DNA of 62,367 bases, taken from Telmatospirillum sp. (GTDB taxonomy: Bacteria > Pseudomonadota > Alphaproteobacteria > Rhodospirillales > Magnetospirillaceae). The translations under genes were made by a program, and so were the position numbers. Each line of letters opens with the position of its first letter. The stretch's first letter is position 1. The stretch covers positions 1 to 62,367 of the forward strand of contig JARLJB010000310.1 in NCBI GenBank assembly GCA_031291415.1, read 5' to 3'. Shown here piece by piece: positions 8,851 to 17,003 of the stretch. Under the pieces are notes generated by a model. It saw nothing but the letters and a program-made list of their open reading frames with translations. It searched no databases and was not told the DNA's origin.

Positions 8851-9713
8851 TCTTCGCCCGTTCCCAGATACGCCCGGGCGGCGTGTTGCACTGCGTCCGT
8901 TTTGCCTTCCCGCAGGAAGGCGATCGGGGGGTGTCCCAGATTCGCATCGTTTTCGATCAGGAACTGCAGGGCGGACCAAGAGCCGGCATTGGCATCATTG
9001 AACTGACGTACGACGTCATCGATGCCAGTAAGAATCTCCTCCTTGCCGTTCCGGCCCGTGAATTGGATCGTTGGAACGACGATCTTGCCGTCCATTATCA
9101 TCCCCAAGGCCGAATGCGAGGTAATCCGCTTATGCATGCCCTGTCTTGAAAGCCCCAACCTCTTTGCGGCTTCCGTCAGCGTCATTCCACCACCGGCACG
9201 AGCAAGGAGCTCCGAACTCACACGCCTCCATTCCGCCTCGCCATTCTCCTCCGGCCGTTCCGCAGCACCTTCCGTACGCCCCAGAAGGTCGGCCGTTGCC
9301 ACGAACTGCTGCCGAACCAGTTCGATCTGCCGAACCAACTCTCGGATGGCCATGTCGGGGTCATTATGTGCCAGCTCCATGAGTTGTGGTTGTGCTGGCG
9401 TCAAGGCTGAAAGCAATCGAAAGACCTCCCATTCAACAGGGTTGGTCTTCTGCAGCCGATTTTCTTTGTGCGTGATCGCGGCGACGAGTTCATAAAACCT
9501 GTCGCAAGAAGACGCCATCACGTGGGAATACCATTCACCTTTTGGTTTCAGGCTTTTCTTTCTCGGCTGCCATTGCAGCCTTACGCCTCGTTGCGCATAG
9601 TCCGCGCTGAGGGCGGTTGCCGCGGCCTCAATCGTTGCGGCGATATTCACGACATTGGCAAATGCAGGCGGGAACCCGGTGCTTTCGTCCAGTTCGGCCA
9701 ACTTCATTGCCAT
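8847..9713 (-). CDS. Antitoxin of the RES pair, large Xre/MbcA-like form
   Basis: 288 aa from the ATG at 9713, chosen because GGAG lies 7 nt upstream; ATGs at 9725, 9755 and 9773 are also in frame, but the last two fall in the operator. It has a helix-turn-helix near residues 175-205 (MTLTEAAKRLGLSRQGMHKRI) and a C-terminal segment (SALQFLIENDANLGHPPIAFLREGK) resembling the DUF2384 toxin-binding domain. Ordinary antitoxins of this class are about 130-160 aa; the extra N-terminal 170 residues are mostly helical and unrecognised. Pairing with the RES gene supports the role. Confidence 0.75.
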   Translation of the reverse strand: MAMKLAELDESTGFPPAFANVVNIAATIEAAATALSADYAQRGVRLQWQPRKKSLKPKGEWYSHVMASSCDRFYELVAAITHKENRLQKTNPVEWEVFRLLSALTPAQPQLMELAHNDPDMAIRELVRQIELVRQQFVATADLLGRTEGAAERPEENGEAEWRRVSSELLARAGGGMTLTEAAKRLGLSRQGMHKRITSHSALGMIMDGKIVVPTIQFTGRNGKEEILTGIDDVVRQFNDANAGSWSALQFLIENDANLGHPPIAFLREGKTDAVQHAARAYLGTGEE

Positions 9714-9726
9714 AGCTGTCTCCATC

Positions 9727-9777
9727 GGTTGATACTTTGGTTGATATATATGCATATCATCCAAAAATATCAACCAA
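9727..9777 (-). promoter_or_regulatory. Operator of the RES/Xre toxin-antitoxin operon
   Basis: GGTTGATA occurs directly twice (9727-9734 and 9739-9746) and once inverted (TATCAACC, 9768-9775). The outer pair forms 10-bp arms TTGGTTGATA / TATCAACCAA around an AT-rich 21-bp spacer. It sits immediately upstream of the chosen antitoxin start, as expected for autoregulation by the antitoxin. Confidence 0.75.
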
Positions 9778-9812
9778 CCTTTTGGGCGCTGTGGATTGAG
9801 GCCCTATGCCGA

Positions 9813-10109
9813 TCAGCCGTCGCCATGGCCGCCGGCGACGGCATTCATCGGCTCCAACCCGACGCCGATCACGGCATCGGCCAACGGGTTGTCGCGGTAG
9901 GAAAGATCGTCGGGGAGGCGTCCCGTAAAGGCAAGCTCCTCGAAGACAGGGAGTATCCCCTTCAAAACATGGATCTGGGCCGTCAAGACTTCGATGACGA
10001 CGGCTGTGTGTTCTCGCAGAATCGCGATCTCCGTCCGCCCCGCTTCTGAGGGGTGCGCCGCCCTGTTTGGAATGAATGTTGCCAGCCAGCGGAATCTGGC
10101 TGGATTCAA
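9813..10109 (-). CDS. Hypothetical protein, up to 98 aa, possibly a gene fragment
   Basis: The central part of this frame (TEIAILREHTAVVIEVL, VFEELAFTGRLPDDL) has protein-like composition with no homology recognised. The ATG at 10109 lies in a hairpin-forming sequence (CCAGCCAG 10082-10089 / CTGGCTGG 10096-10103) just beyond the nrdJ terminator, and no good ribosome binding site is seen. It may be the tail of an island gene whose front was lost. Treat as doubtful. Confidence 0.3.
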   Translation of the reverse strand: MNPARFRWLATFIPNRAAHPSEAGRTEIAILREHTAVVIEVLTAQIHVLKGILPVFEELAFTGRLPDDLSYRDNPLADAVIGVGLEPMNAVAGGHGDG

Positions 10110-10115
10110 GGAAAA

Positions 10116-10143
10116 ACCGCCGCACCCGGGTGGGTGCGGCGGT
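10116..10143 (-). terminator. Intrinsic terminator of nrdJ
   Basis: A perfect 12-bp GC-rich stem (ACCGCCGCACCC 10116-10127 with its complement 10132-10143, loop of 4) is followed on the minus strand by a run of five T. It lies 84 nt after the nrdJ stop and separates the core gene from the island. Confidence 0.85.
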
Positions 10144-10226
10144 CTTCAACGCCGTTTGAGGCATTTTAACTGACGCTCAGACACTTCTTGCTGACGCTAC
10201 ATAACATAACAGCCGCCCGCTTCCGA

Positions 10227-13200
10227 TCACGAGCAGCCAGACGTCCCGCCGCAAGTGTTGCACTTCATGCAGGTGCCGTTGCGGACCAGGGTGAAGTTGC
10301 CGCATTCGCCGCAAGCGTCGCCTTCATAGCCTTTCAGGCGGGCTTCGCGGATCTGGTCGGTGCGGGTATCGAATTCGTGGACCAGCGATTCTGTGTCGTG
10401 GGCAACGACGATCGGGGCCGGGGTGGCGGCGACCGTGGCGGTTGCCACGGCGTGGGTGGCCGAGGCGATGCCGCCGCGCAGCACCGTCAGGTTGGAGCGG
10501 ACATAGCCCCGGCTGGTGAAGCGTTCGACGACGGCGCCAAGGCCGGCGTTCGGCAGGTTGCCCTCGTTGCTGCCGCGGCCCACGGTGTCGGGGGTCAGAT
10601 CGGGCGGCGTCACATGCGCCAGATCGTTGCGCGACAGATAGGAAATGGCCAATTCGCGGAAGACATAATCAAGGATCGAGGTCGACATCTTGATGACGCT
10701 GTTGCCCTCCACCATGCCCGACGGTTCGAAACGGGTGAAGGTGAAGGCTTCGACGAATTCCTCGAGCGGCACGCCATATTGCAGACCGATCGAAATGGCG
10801 ATGGCGAAATTGTTCATCATGGCGCGGAAGGCGGCGCCTTCCTTGTGCATGTCGATGAAGATCTCGCCCAGCTTGCCGTCTTCATATTCGCCGGTGCGCA
10901 GATAAACCTTGTGGCCGCCGACAATGGCCTTCTGGGTGTAGCCCTTGCGGCGATCGGGCAGTTTGCGCCGCGCCGCCGCCACCAGCCGTTCGACGATGCG
11001 TTCGGCGACGATCTCGGTCCGCGCCGCCGCCGCCGGCCGCTCGGCCAGTTCGTCGGCCAATTCGCCGTCGTCGTCAAGCAGGGTCGCCTGCAACGGCTGC
11101 GACAGCTTGGAGCCGTCGCGGTAGAGGGCGTTGGCCTTGAGGCCGAGGCGCCAGGAGGCGAGATAGGCCTGCTTGCAATCCTCGACGGTGGCCGAGTTCG
11201 GCATGTTGATGGTCTTCGAGATGGCGCCCGAGATGAAGGGCTGCGCCGCCGCCATCATGTGGATGTGGCTGTGGACCGACAGATAGCGCTTGCCCAGCTT
11301 ACCGCAGGGGCTGGCGCAATCGAACACCGGCAGATGCTCGGGCTTCAGGAAGGGAGCGCCCTCCAGGGTCATGGCGCCGGCGACATAGGTGTTGGCCTCG
11401 TCGATATCGGACCGCGAGAAACCGATGGCCGTCAGCAGATCGAAGCTGACGTCGTCCAGCTGGGCCGGCGTCAGCTTCAGCACCTCGGTGCAGAATTCGA
11501 CGCCCAGGCTGTATTTATTGAAGGCGAATTTGATGTCGAAGGCGTTGGCCACCGCCGCCTCGACCTTTTCCAGGGCTTCCTCGGTGAAGCCCTTGGCGGC
11601 CAGTGTCACATGATTGATCGCCGGCGCACCCTTCAGGGTGCCGCGACCAACCGCGTAACGGATGATCGCTTCCACGTCGGAGGGACCGTAGCCCAAGGTC
11701 TCCAGAGCCTGCAGCACCATCCGGTTGATGATCTTGAAATAACCGCCGCCGGCCAGTTTCTTGAACTTGACCAGCGCGAAGTCGGGTTCGATGCCGGTGG
11801 TGTCGCAGTCCATTACCAGGCCGATCGTGCCGGTCGGGGCGATGACCGAGACCTGGGCGTTGCGATAGCCGTATTCCTCGCCCAGGCGCAGGGCGTCGTC
11901 CCAGGATTCGCGGGCGGCGGCGACCAGGGAGTCGTCCGGGCAGTTCTCGGCATCGAGCGGCACCGGCCGGATCGACAGATCCTCGTAGTCGCTGGTCAGC
12001 CCATAGGCGGCCCGGCGATGATTGCGGATCACCCGGCGCATGGCGTCGGCATTTTCAGGGAAACCCGGGAAGGTGCCCAGTTCCTTGGCCATCTCGCCGG
12101 AGGTCGCATAGGCGACACCGGTCATCATCGCGGTGATGGCGGCGCAATAGGCGCGGCCGGCATCGCTGTCATAGGGCAGCCCCGAGGCCATCAGAAGCCC
12201 GCCGATATTGGCAAATCCCAACCCCAAGGTGCGGAAGCGATAAGACAGTTCGGCAATGCGTTCGGAGGGGAACTGGGCCATCAGCACCGAGATTTCCAGA
12301 ACCATGGTCCACAGCCGAACCGCATGGCGGAATCCGTCGACGTCGAAGGTCCCGTCGGTCTTGCGGAAGCCGATCAGATTGAGCGACGCCAGATTGCAGG
12401 CGGTGTCGTCGAGGAACATGTACTCGGAGCAGGGGTTGGAGGCATTGATGCGTCCCGACGCCGGGCAGGTGTGCCATTCATTGATGGTGGTATCGAACTG
12501 CAGCCCGGGATCGGCGCAGCTCCACGCCGCCTCGGCGATCTGTTCCCACAGTTCGCGCGCCTTGACGGTCTTGGCCACCTTGCCGTCGATGCGGCGAATC
12601 AGCTCCCACTCGCCGTCGTCCAGGACCTTCTGCAGGAAGGCGTTGGTGATGCGGACCGAGTTGTTGGAGTTCTGTCCCGACACCGTGAGATAGGCCTCGG
12701 AATCCCAATCGGTGTTGTAGACAGGGAACTTGACGTCGGTATAACCCTGGCGGGCGAAGGTGATGACGCGCTGGACGTAGTTTTCCGGGATCATCGCCTT
12801 GCGGGCTTCGATGATCGCTTTCTTCAACTGCTTGTTGGTCTTCGGGTTCCAGCGGTCGTCGTTGTCGGCGCCGTCCCAGGCGCGGCAGGCGGCCATCACC
12901 GCGTTCAGGGTCTTGTCGGCCAGGCGTGAGCCGGCGACCAGGGCCGCGACCTTCTGCTCCTCGACCACTTTCCAGCTGATGAAATTCTCGATGTCCGGAT
13001 GATCGACGTCGACCACCACCATTTTGGCGGCGCGTCGCGTCGTGCCACCAGATTTGATGGCGCCGGCGGCGCGGTCGCCGATCTTGAGGAAGCTCATCAG
13101 GCCAGAGGACCGGCCGCCGCCCGACAGACGCTCGCCATCGCCGCGCAGCGCCGAAAAGTTCGATCCGGTTCCCGAACCGTATTTGAACAGACGGGCCTCG

Positions 13201-13844
13201 CGGACCCACAGGTCCATGATGCCGCCTTCATTGACCAGATCGTCGCTGACCGACTGGATGAAGCAGGCATGCGGCTGCGGATGTTCGTAGGCGCCGGTCG
13301 ACTTGGTGAGCACACCGGTGCGGTAGTCGACATAGTGGTGACCCTGGCTGGGGCCATCGATGCCATAGGCCCAATGCAGACCGGTGTTGAACCACTGCGG
13401 GCTGTTGGGGGCGCCCAGCTGCTGGCACAACATATAGCGCATCTCGTCATAGAAGGTCTGAGCGTCGTCCTCGCCGTCGAAATAGCCGCCCTTCCAGCCC
13501 CAATAGGTCCAGGTTCCCGCCATGCGGTCGAAAACCTGGCGGGCCGATTTCTCGCCCACGGTCTTGCCTTTGGGATCGGCCGATTGCTTGCGCCACAGCC
13601 ATTCGGGAACGCCTTCCTCGGCAACCGGGGTCATGGCATCGGCGGACGGAACGCCGGCGCGGCGGAAATATTTCTGAGCCAGGACGTCGCAGGCCACCTG
13701 CGACCAGGTTTCCGGCACTTCGATATCGTCTTGCGCGAAGACGACGGAACCATCGGGGTTACGAATTTCGCTGCGGGTGGTGCGAAAACCGATTCCGTCG
13801 TAGGCGTCGCGCCCAGCCGACGTGAAATGCCGTTCAATACGCAT
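10227..13844 (-). CDS. nrdJ: Vitamin B12-dependent (class II) ribonucleoside-diphosphate reductase
   Basis: 1205 aa, the full length of the long NrdJ family. It shows [11 protein letters not shown] near residue 220, the active-site NPCSEY block near 470, [33 protein letters not shown] in the barrel (key part [16 protein letters not shown]), and a C-terminal zinc/thiol region with [14 protein letters not shown] and a final Cys-Ser. It makes deoxyribonucleotides in an oxygen-independent way using adenosylcobalamin. The start has TTAGGA four nt upstream. The gene is single, with a terminator behind it and NrdR-like boxes ahead. Confidence 0.97.
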   Translation of the reverse strand: MRIERHFTSAGRDAYDGIGFRTTRSEIRNPDGSVVFAQDDIEVPETWSQVACDVLAQKYFRRAGVPSADAMTPVAEEGVPEWLWRKQSADPKGKTVGEKSARQVFDRMAGTWTYWGWKGGYFDGEDDAQTFYDEMRYMLCQQLGAPNSPQWFNTGLHWAYGIDGPSQGHHYVDYRTGVLTKSTGAYEHPQPHACFIQSVSDDLVNEGGIMDLWVREARLFKYGSGTGSNFSALRGDGERLSGGGRSSGLMSFLKIGDRAAGAIKSGGTTRRAAKMVVVDVDHPDIENFISWKVVEEQKVAALVAGSRLADKTLNAVMAACRAWDGADNDDRWNPKTNKQLKKAIIEARKAMIPENYVQRVITFARQGYTDVKFPVYNTDWDSEAYLTVSGQNSNNSVRITNAFLQKVLDDGEWELIRRIDGKVAKTVKARELWEQIAEAAWSCADPGLQFDTTINEWHTCPASGRINASNPCSEYMFLDDTACNLASLNLIGFRKTDGTFDVDGFRHAVRLWTMVLEISVLMAQFPSERIAELSYRFRTLGLGFANIGGLLMASGLPYDSDAGRAYCAAITAMMTGVAYATSGEMAKELGTFPGFPENADAMRRVIRNHRRAAYGLTSDYEDLSIRPVPLDAENCPDDSLVAAARESWDDALRLGEEYGYRNAQVSVIAPTGTIGLVMDCDTTGIEPDFALVKFKKLAGGGYFKIINRMVLQALETLGYGPSDVEAIIRYAVGRGTLKGAPAINHVTLAAKGFTEEALEKVEAAVANAFDIKFAFNKYSLGVEFCTEVLKLTPAQLDDVSFDLLTAIGFSRSDIDEANTYVAGAMTLEGAPFLKPEHLPVFDCASPCGKLGKRYLSVHSHIHMMAAAQPFISGAISKTINMPNSATVEDCKQAYLASWRLGLKANALYRDGSKLSQPLQATLLDDDGELADELAERPAAAARTEIVAERIVERLVAAARRKLPDRRKGYTQKAIVGGHKVYLRTGEYEDGKLGEIFIDMHKEGAAFRAMMNNFAIAISIGLQYGVPLEEFVEAFTFTRFEPSGMVEGNSVIKMSTSILDYVFRELAISYLSRNDLAHVTPPDLTPDTVGRGSNEGNLPNAGLGAVVERFTSRGYVRSNLTVLRGGIASATHAVATATVAATPAPIVVAHDTESLVHEFDTRTDQIREARLKGYEGDACGECGNFTLVRNGTCMKCNTCGGTSGCS

Positions 13845-13917
13845 CAGATCCTAACCCCCGTTTAACTTTGAATCAGCAGACTCATCAAGCGCTGCACCTC
13901 GCATCGAAAAGCGGGGA

Positions 13918-13933
13918 ACACCAGATGTTGTGT
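13918..13933 (-). promoter_or_regulatory. NrdR-like box 1 upstream of nrdJ
   Basis: ACACCAGATGTTGTGT matches the 16-bp NrdR consensus (ACACWATATATWGTGT) at 13 positions, including both ACAC/GTGT ends. It is 74 nt from the nrdJ start. Confidence 0.6.
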
Positions 13934-14012
13934 GTCTTGTGCCGACAGATCCCTAGGGTATGACAAAGGCGCCGTTGCGTTCAACGACATTCTGGGCAAT
14001 TTCCCGGGCTAT

Positions 14013-14028
14013 CCACAGCATATTGTGC
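14013..14028 (-). promoter_or_regulatory. NrdR-like box 2 upstream of nrdJ
   Basis: CCACAGCATATTGTGC keeps the CACA...TGTG dyad and the ATAT centre of an NrdR box. Its centre is 95 bp from box 1, about nine helical turns and wider than the usual pair spacing. The rest of 13845-14312 holds no gene that I can support. Confidence 0.4.
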
Positions 14029-14312
14029 TTGCAAAAAGGGAAAGCTAAAGCCAGCCGCGGTTTTTGCCGAATCCGCCTGTGGACAGTTTGGTAAACGCGC
14101 GAATTGCATGAGGAATAAACAACTATCGGGATCAATATCGGAAAAAGTTCTGCCAGTCGTCGTCAAACCTACTATATGTGGCAGGTCGATCGAGGGAGCC
14201 GCCGGATCTTTCGAAGGGCCGTCCGCAAAGTCGCCTGCCTTGGGCTCTGGACGGGCGGGCCGGCATTTGCGATAGTCGCACCACCGAATTCGCCGGTTTG
14301 CGTAAGGGAGTC

Positions 14313-14663
14313 ATGATGACGATTGGGACGATCCTGTTCACCTGGGCCAAGGGAAAGTTGATCGGAACCGATTCTCAAGGTAACCGCTACTACACCGAGC
14401 GCCGGGCGCGGACCGGTCATCGTCAGCGCCGCTGGGTTCTTTACAACGGAGCTGTCGAGGCATCGCGTGTGCCGGCCGAGTGGCATGCCTGGCTGCATTA
14501 CACGGTCGATGAGCCCCTGACGCCGTCGTCCGGAAAGCCCTGGGTCAAGGACCATCTGCCGAATTTCACCGGAACCGCCGAGGCCTATCTGCCGCCCGGT
14601 CATGACCGCCGCGGCGGTGTGCGCCCGCGGGCGACCGGGGATTACGAGGCGTGGCGGCCGTAA
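14313..14663 (+). CDS. NADH:ubiquinone oxidoreductase accessory subunit, NDUFA12 family
   Basis: 116 aa from ATGATG at 14313 with GGGAG just upstream; the frame stays open further 5' but without a ribosome site. Family features are LIGTDSQGNRYYTE, RRWVLYNGAVEASRVPAEWHAWLHY and the basic-aromatic tail with GDYEAWRP. It is the bacterial counterpart of complex I subunit B17.2/NDUFA12, peripheral on the matrix-arm side. In alphaproteobacteria it commonly precedes the mlaD / DUF2155 / aat genes, as here. Confidence 0.93.
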   Translation: MMTIGTILFTWAKGKLIGTDSQGNRYYTERRARTGHRQRRWVLYNGAVEASRVPAEWHAWLHYTVDEPLTPSSGKPWVKDHLPNFTGTAEAYLPPGHDRRGGVRPRATGDYEAWRP

Positions 14664-14690
14664 TCGGCCGTCACGGAAGGACCGCCTATC

Positions 14691-15179
14691 TTGAACAGTC
14701 GTGATCGCGAAACCCTGATTGGTGCCGGTGTCATGCTGGCGGCGGCCCTGGTGCTGGGGTTGTCCTACGGTACTGCCGGACGAGCCTCGGTGCCGGGGTA
14801 TGATCTTGTGGCCAATTTCAATCATGCCGATGGCATCGGCCTCGGCAGCGATGTGCGGCTGTCCGGAGTGAGCGTCGGCAAGGTCGTCGGGCAATCGCTG
14901 GATACCCGTTTCCGCGCCGTCGTCACCATGCGGCTGGCGCCGGAAGTGCCGGTGCCGGCCGACAGCGCCGCGCTGATCCAGACGGATGGACTGCTGGGCA
15001 GCAAATACATTGCCCTGCAGCCGGGCGCCGATGAAACCAACCTGAAGCCGGGTGAAACGCTTCAGTACGTCCAGGATTCAATGAATCTTCAGGAACTTCT
15101 CGAACTTATCGTCGCGCAGGCCCAGGCCAAACGGTCCGGCGAGGACTCCAAAGGAGGGGCGGCGGACAAGCCGCGCTGA
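14691..15179 (+). CDS. mlaD: MCE-family lipid transport protein MlaD (copy 1)
   Basis: 162 aa, initiated by TTG with GGAAGG about 10 nt upstream. One N-terminal transmembrane helix (about residues 9-27) anchors a single periplasmic MCE domain: FNHADGIGLGSDVRLSGVSVGKV, then LIQTDGLLGSKYIALQPG. MlaD forms the hexameric phospholipid-shuttling ring between inner and outer membranes with an ABC transporter, which is not encoded in this window. A second mlaD follows 7 nt later. Confidence 0.93.
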   Translation: MNSRDRETLIGAGVMLAAALVLGLSYGTAGRASVPGYDLVANFNHADGIGLGSDVRLSGVSVGKVVGQSLDTRFRAVVTMRLAPEVPVPADSAALIQTDGLLGSKYIALQPGADETNLKPGETLQYVQDSMNLQELLELIVAQAQAKRSGEDSKGGAADKPR

Positions 15180-15186
15180 ACCCCAT

Positions 15187-15708
15187 ATGGGCAGAAATCT
15201 CATCGAAACCATCATGGGGGGCGTGGTCCTCCTGGTCGCTGGTTTCTTTCTCGTGTTCGCCTATTCGCAGGCCGATCTCGGTGCCGTCAAAGGATATGCG
15301 GTGCGGGCGGCCTTTCTCAGCGTTGGTGGTTTGGCCAATGGCGGTGACGTGCGGATCAACGGCATCAAGGTCGGAACCGTTATCGACCAGACCATCGATG
15401 CCAGCAGTTTCAATGCGGTCGTCCGCATGTCCATCCGGCCCGACATCCATTTGCCGACCGACACTCTGGCGACCATCGCCAGCGACGGTTTGCTCGGCGG
15501 CAAATATGTGAAGCTCGATCCCGGTCGCAGCGGACAGACGATCCCGCCCGACGGCACCATCACCAATACCAAGAACTTCAAGTCGCTTGAGGAAATGGTC
15601 GGCGAGATCATTTTTCTGGCCACCGATAGCGGCGGGGCCAAACCTGCGGCTGCCGGGCCGGGCGCCGCCGCGGCACCGGGCAATGCCGGCGAGGCAGTGG
15701 GCAAGTGA
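15187..15708 (+). CDS. mlaD: MCE-family lipid transport protein MlaD (copy 2)
   Basis: 173 aa with the same plan as its neighbour: TM helix at residues about 10-27, single MCE domain (VGGLANGGDVRINGIKVGTV, then IASDGLLGGKYVKLDPG) and a Pro/Ala-rich tail. The two copies share the fold but are well diverged, so this is an old duplication or an ancestral heteromeric pair. Its stop overlaps the next start by GTGA. Confidence 0.93.
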   Translation: MGRNLIETIMGGVVLLVAGFFLVFAYSQADLGAVKGYAVRAAFLSVGGLANGGDVRINGIKVGTVIDQTIDASSFNAVVRMSIRPDIHLPTDTLATIASDGLLGGKYVKLDPGRSGQTIPPDGTITNTKNFKSLEEMVGEIIFLATDSGGAKPAAAGPGAAAAPGNAGEAVGK

Positions 15709-16115
15709 CACGGATTTCCACCATTGGCCTGGCCGCGGCGCTGGGCTGCGCCGTCGCCGGGCCGGCTGTCGCCGCCGACCTGGTGTTCGATACCGCCATC
15801 CTGCAGGGGCTCGACAAGGTGACCGGCCGGGTGATGACCATCGAGGCGCCGATCGGCGCGCCGGTGCATTTCGGCACGCTTGAGATCATCGCGCGGACCT
15901 GCCGCAAGCGCCCGCCCGAGGAACAGCCGGAAGCGGCCGCTTTTCTCGATATCTGGGAAATCCGATCGGGCGAGGCGGCGGGCAGTCTGTTCCGTGGTTG
16001 GATGTTCGCATCGAGCCCGGCTCTGTCGGCGCTGGAGCACCCGGTCTACGATATCTGGGTGATGGACTGCGAAGACAGCAACGCCAAGACCTCGTCGCCC
16101 GGCAAGGCGCCGTAA
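15705..16115 (+). CDS. DUF2155 secreted protein
   Basis: 136 aa with a Sec signal peptide (GLAAALGCAVAGPAVAADL). The mature part has DUF2155 features: LDKVTGRVMTIEAPIG, the Cys-bearing IIARTCRKRPPEEQPEAAAF (key C), WMFASSPALSALEHPVYDIWVMDC. The two cysteines could form a disulfide. Function is unknown. GTG start overlaps the mlaD stop; the 3' end runs 70 bp into the convergent aat gene. Confidence 0.88.
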   Translation: MTRISTIGLAAALGCAVAGPAVAADLVFDTAILQGLDKVTGRVMTIEAPIGAPVHFGTLEIIARTCRKRPPEEQPEAAAFLDIWEIRSGEAAGSLFRGWMFASSPALSALEHPVYDIWVMDCEDSNAKTSSPGKAP

Positions 16116-16702
16116 AACGTCGCCTGCCGGTCAAGCGCATCGGCCAGTTTTTGCAGGTAGTCGCGTCTGGGGATCTCGATGGTGCCGAATTGCGCCAGAT
16201 GGTCGGTGACGAACTGCGTGTCGAGCAGGGTGAACCCGCCTTTTTTCAGTCCGGCCACGAGATAGGCCAGCGCCAGCTTGCTGGTGTTGGTTTCACGGCT
16301 GAACATGCTTTCGCCGAAGAAGGCCGATCCCAGCGCCAGGCCGTACAGGCCGCCGACCAGGTCATCGCCCCGCCAGACCTCGACGCTGTGGGCCAGACCA
16401 AAGCCGTTCAGTTCAACGAACAGCCTCAGAATTTCATCATTGATCCAGGTATCCGGTCGCTTTTCCGTCGGCTCGGCACAGAGCCGCATGACCTGTTCGA
16501 AAGCGCTGTCGCAGCGGATCGTCCAATCGGGTCGGCGCAGCAGCTTGCGCATCGATTGCGGCAGATGAAAATCCTCAATCGGCAGAATGCCGCGTTCTTC
16601 CGGGTCGATCCAGAACAGCCGGGCGTCCTGCCGATGGCGCGCCATGGGAAAAATACCCATCGAATAAGCCCGCACCAATTGTTCCGCAGTCAGACGTATC
16701 AT
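16046..16702 (-). CDS. aat: Leucyl/phenylalanyl-tRNA--protein transferase
   Basis: 218 aa. It begins MIRLTAEQLVRAYSMGIFPMA and carries WIDPEERGILP, the LRLFVELNGFGLAHSVEVW block, GGLYGLALGSAFFGESMFS and a final tail LLSSQSIT. It transfers Leu or Phe to proteins with N-terminal Lys/Arg, marking them for ClpS/ClpAP (N-degron pathway). The last 70 bp overlap the convergent DUF2155 gene. Confidence 0.95.
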   Translation of the reverse strand: MIRLTAEQLVRAYSMGIFPMARHRQDARLFWIDPEERGILPIEDFHLPQSMRKLLRRPDWTIRCDSAFEQVMRLCAEPTEKRPDTWINDEILRLFVELNGFGLAHSVEVWRGDDLVGGLYGLALGSAFFGESMFSRETNTSKLALAYLVAGLKKGGFTLLDTQFVTDHLAQFGTIEIPRRDYLQKLADALDRQATFYGALPGDEVLALLSSQSITQIS

Positions 16703-16871
16703 TGAGGATATCGTTCCGATATTCGGGTAAGCATTTCACAAACCATGATTTTATCGCATTGGTCATGGTGAGACATCAAGATCCTCGCGGCGTACCCGTG
16801 ACGACCTCCGACGAGAGTCCATCTGATGCCTGCGCCTCCGGCTCCGGCAGGCGAGAGACGCCGCTCGGGCT

Positions 16872-16910
16872 CTCGTGGCACCCTTCATCTGAAATGAAGC
16901 GCGCCACGAG
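16872..16910. repeat. Dispersed hairpin repeat, TTCAT-type (copy 1)
   Basis: Arms of 17 nt (16872-16888 and 16894-16910) pair at 15 positions around the loop CTGAA. The inner part (GGCAC..TTCAT / ATGAA..GYGCC) matches a second copy at 52636-52668, whose loop is CTTAA. It lies between divergent aat and the diguanylate cyclase gene. Confidence 0.6.
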
Positions 16911-17003
16911 CGGGACGCGCGACTTAAAAATGTCATTGAATCTTGCCTGAGGACCAGCCGCCGAAGGCTTTACCGTGTGGCCTCGTTGGCGTTCGGGGTG
17001 ATC

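Noticed and set aside
8851-8979. Longer RES toxin start at 8979
   Set aside because: It would overlap the antitoxin gene by 133 bp and encode a low-quality N-terminus; the GTGA overlap at 8850 is the normal arrangement.
10188-12929. Very long plus-strand open frame opposite nrdJ
   Set aside because: It is the complement of a highly conserved gene in GC-rich DNA; composition is Gly/His/Asp-rich shadow sequence without motifs.
13865-14130. Cobalamin riboswitch upstream of the B12-dependent nrdJ
   Set aside because: No B12-box or fitting secondary structure was found; NrdR-like boxes explain regulation better.
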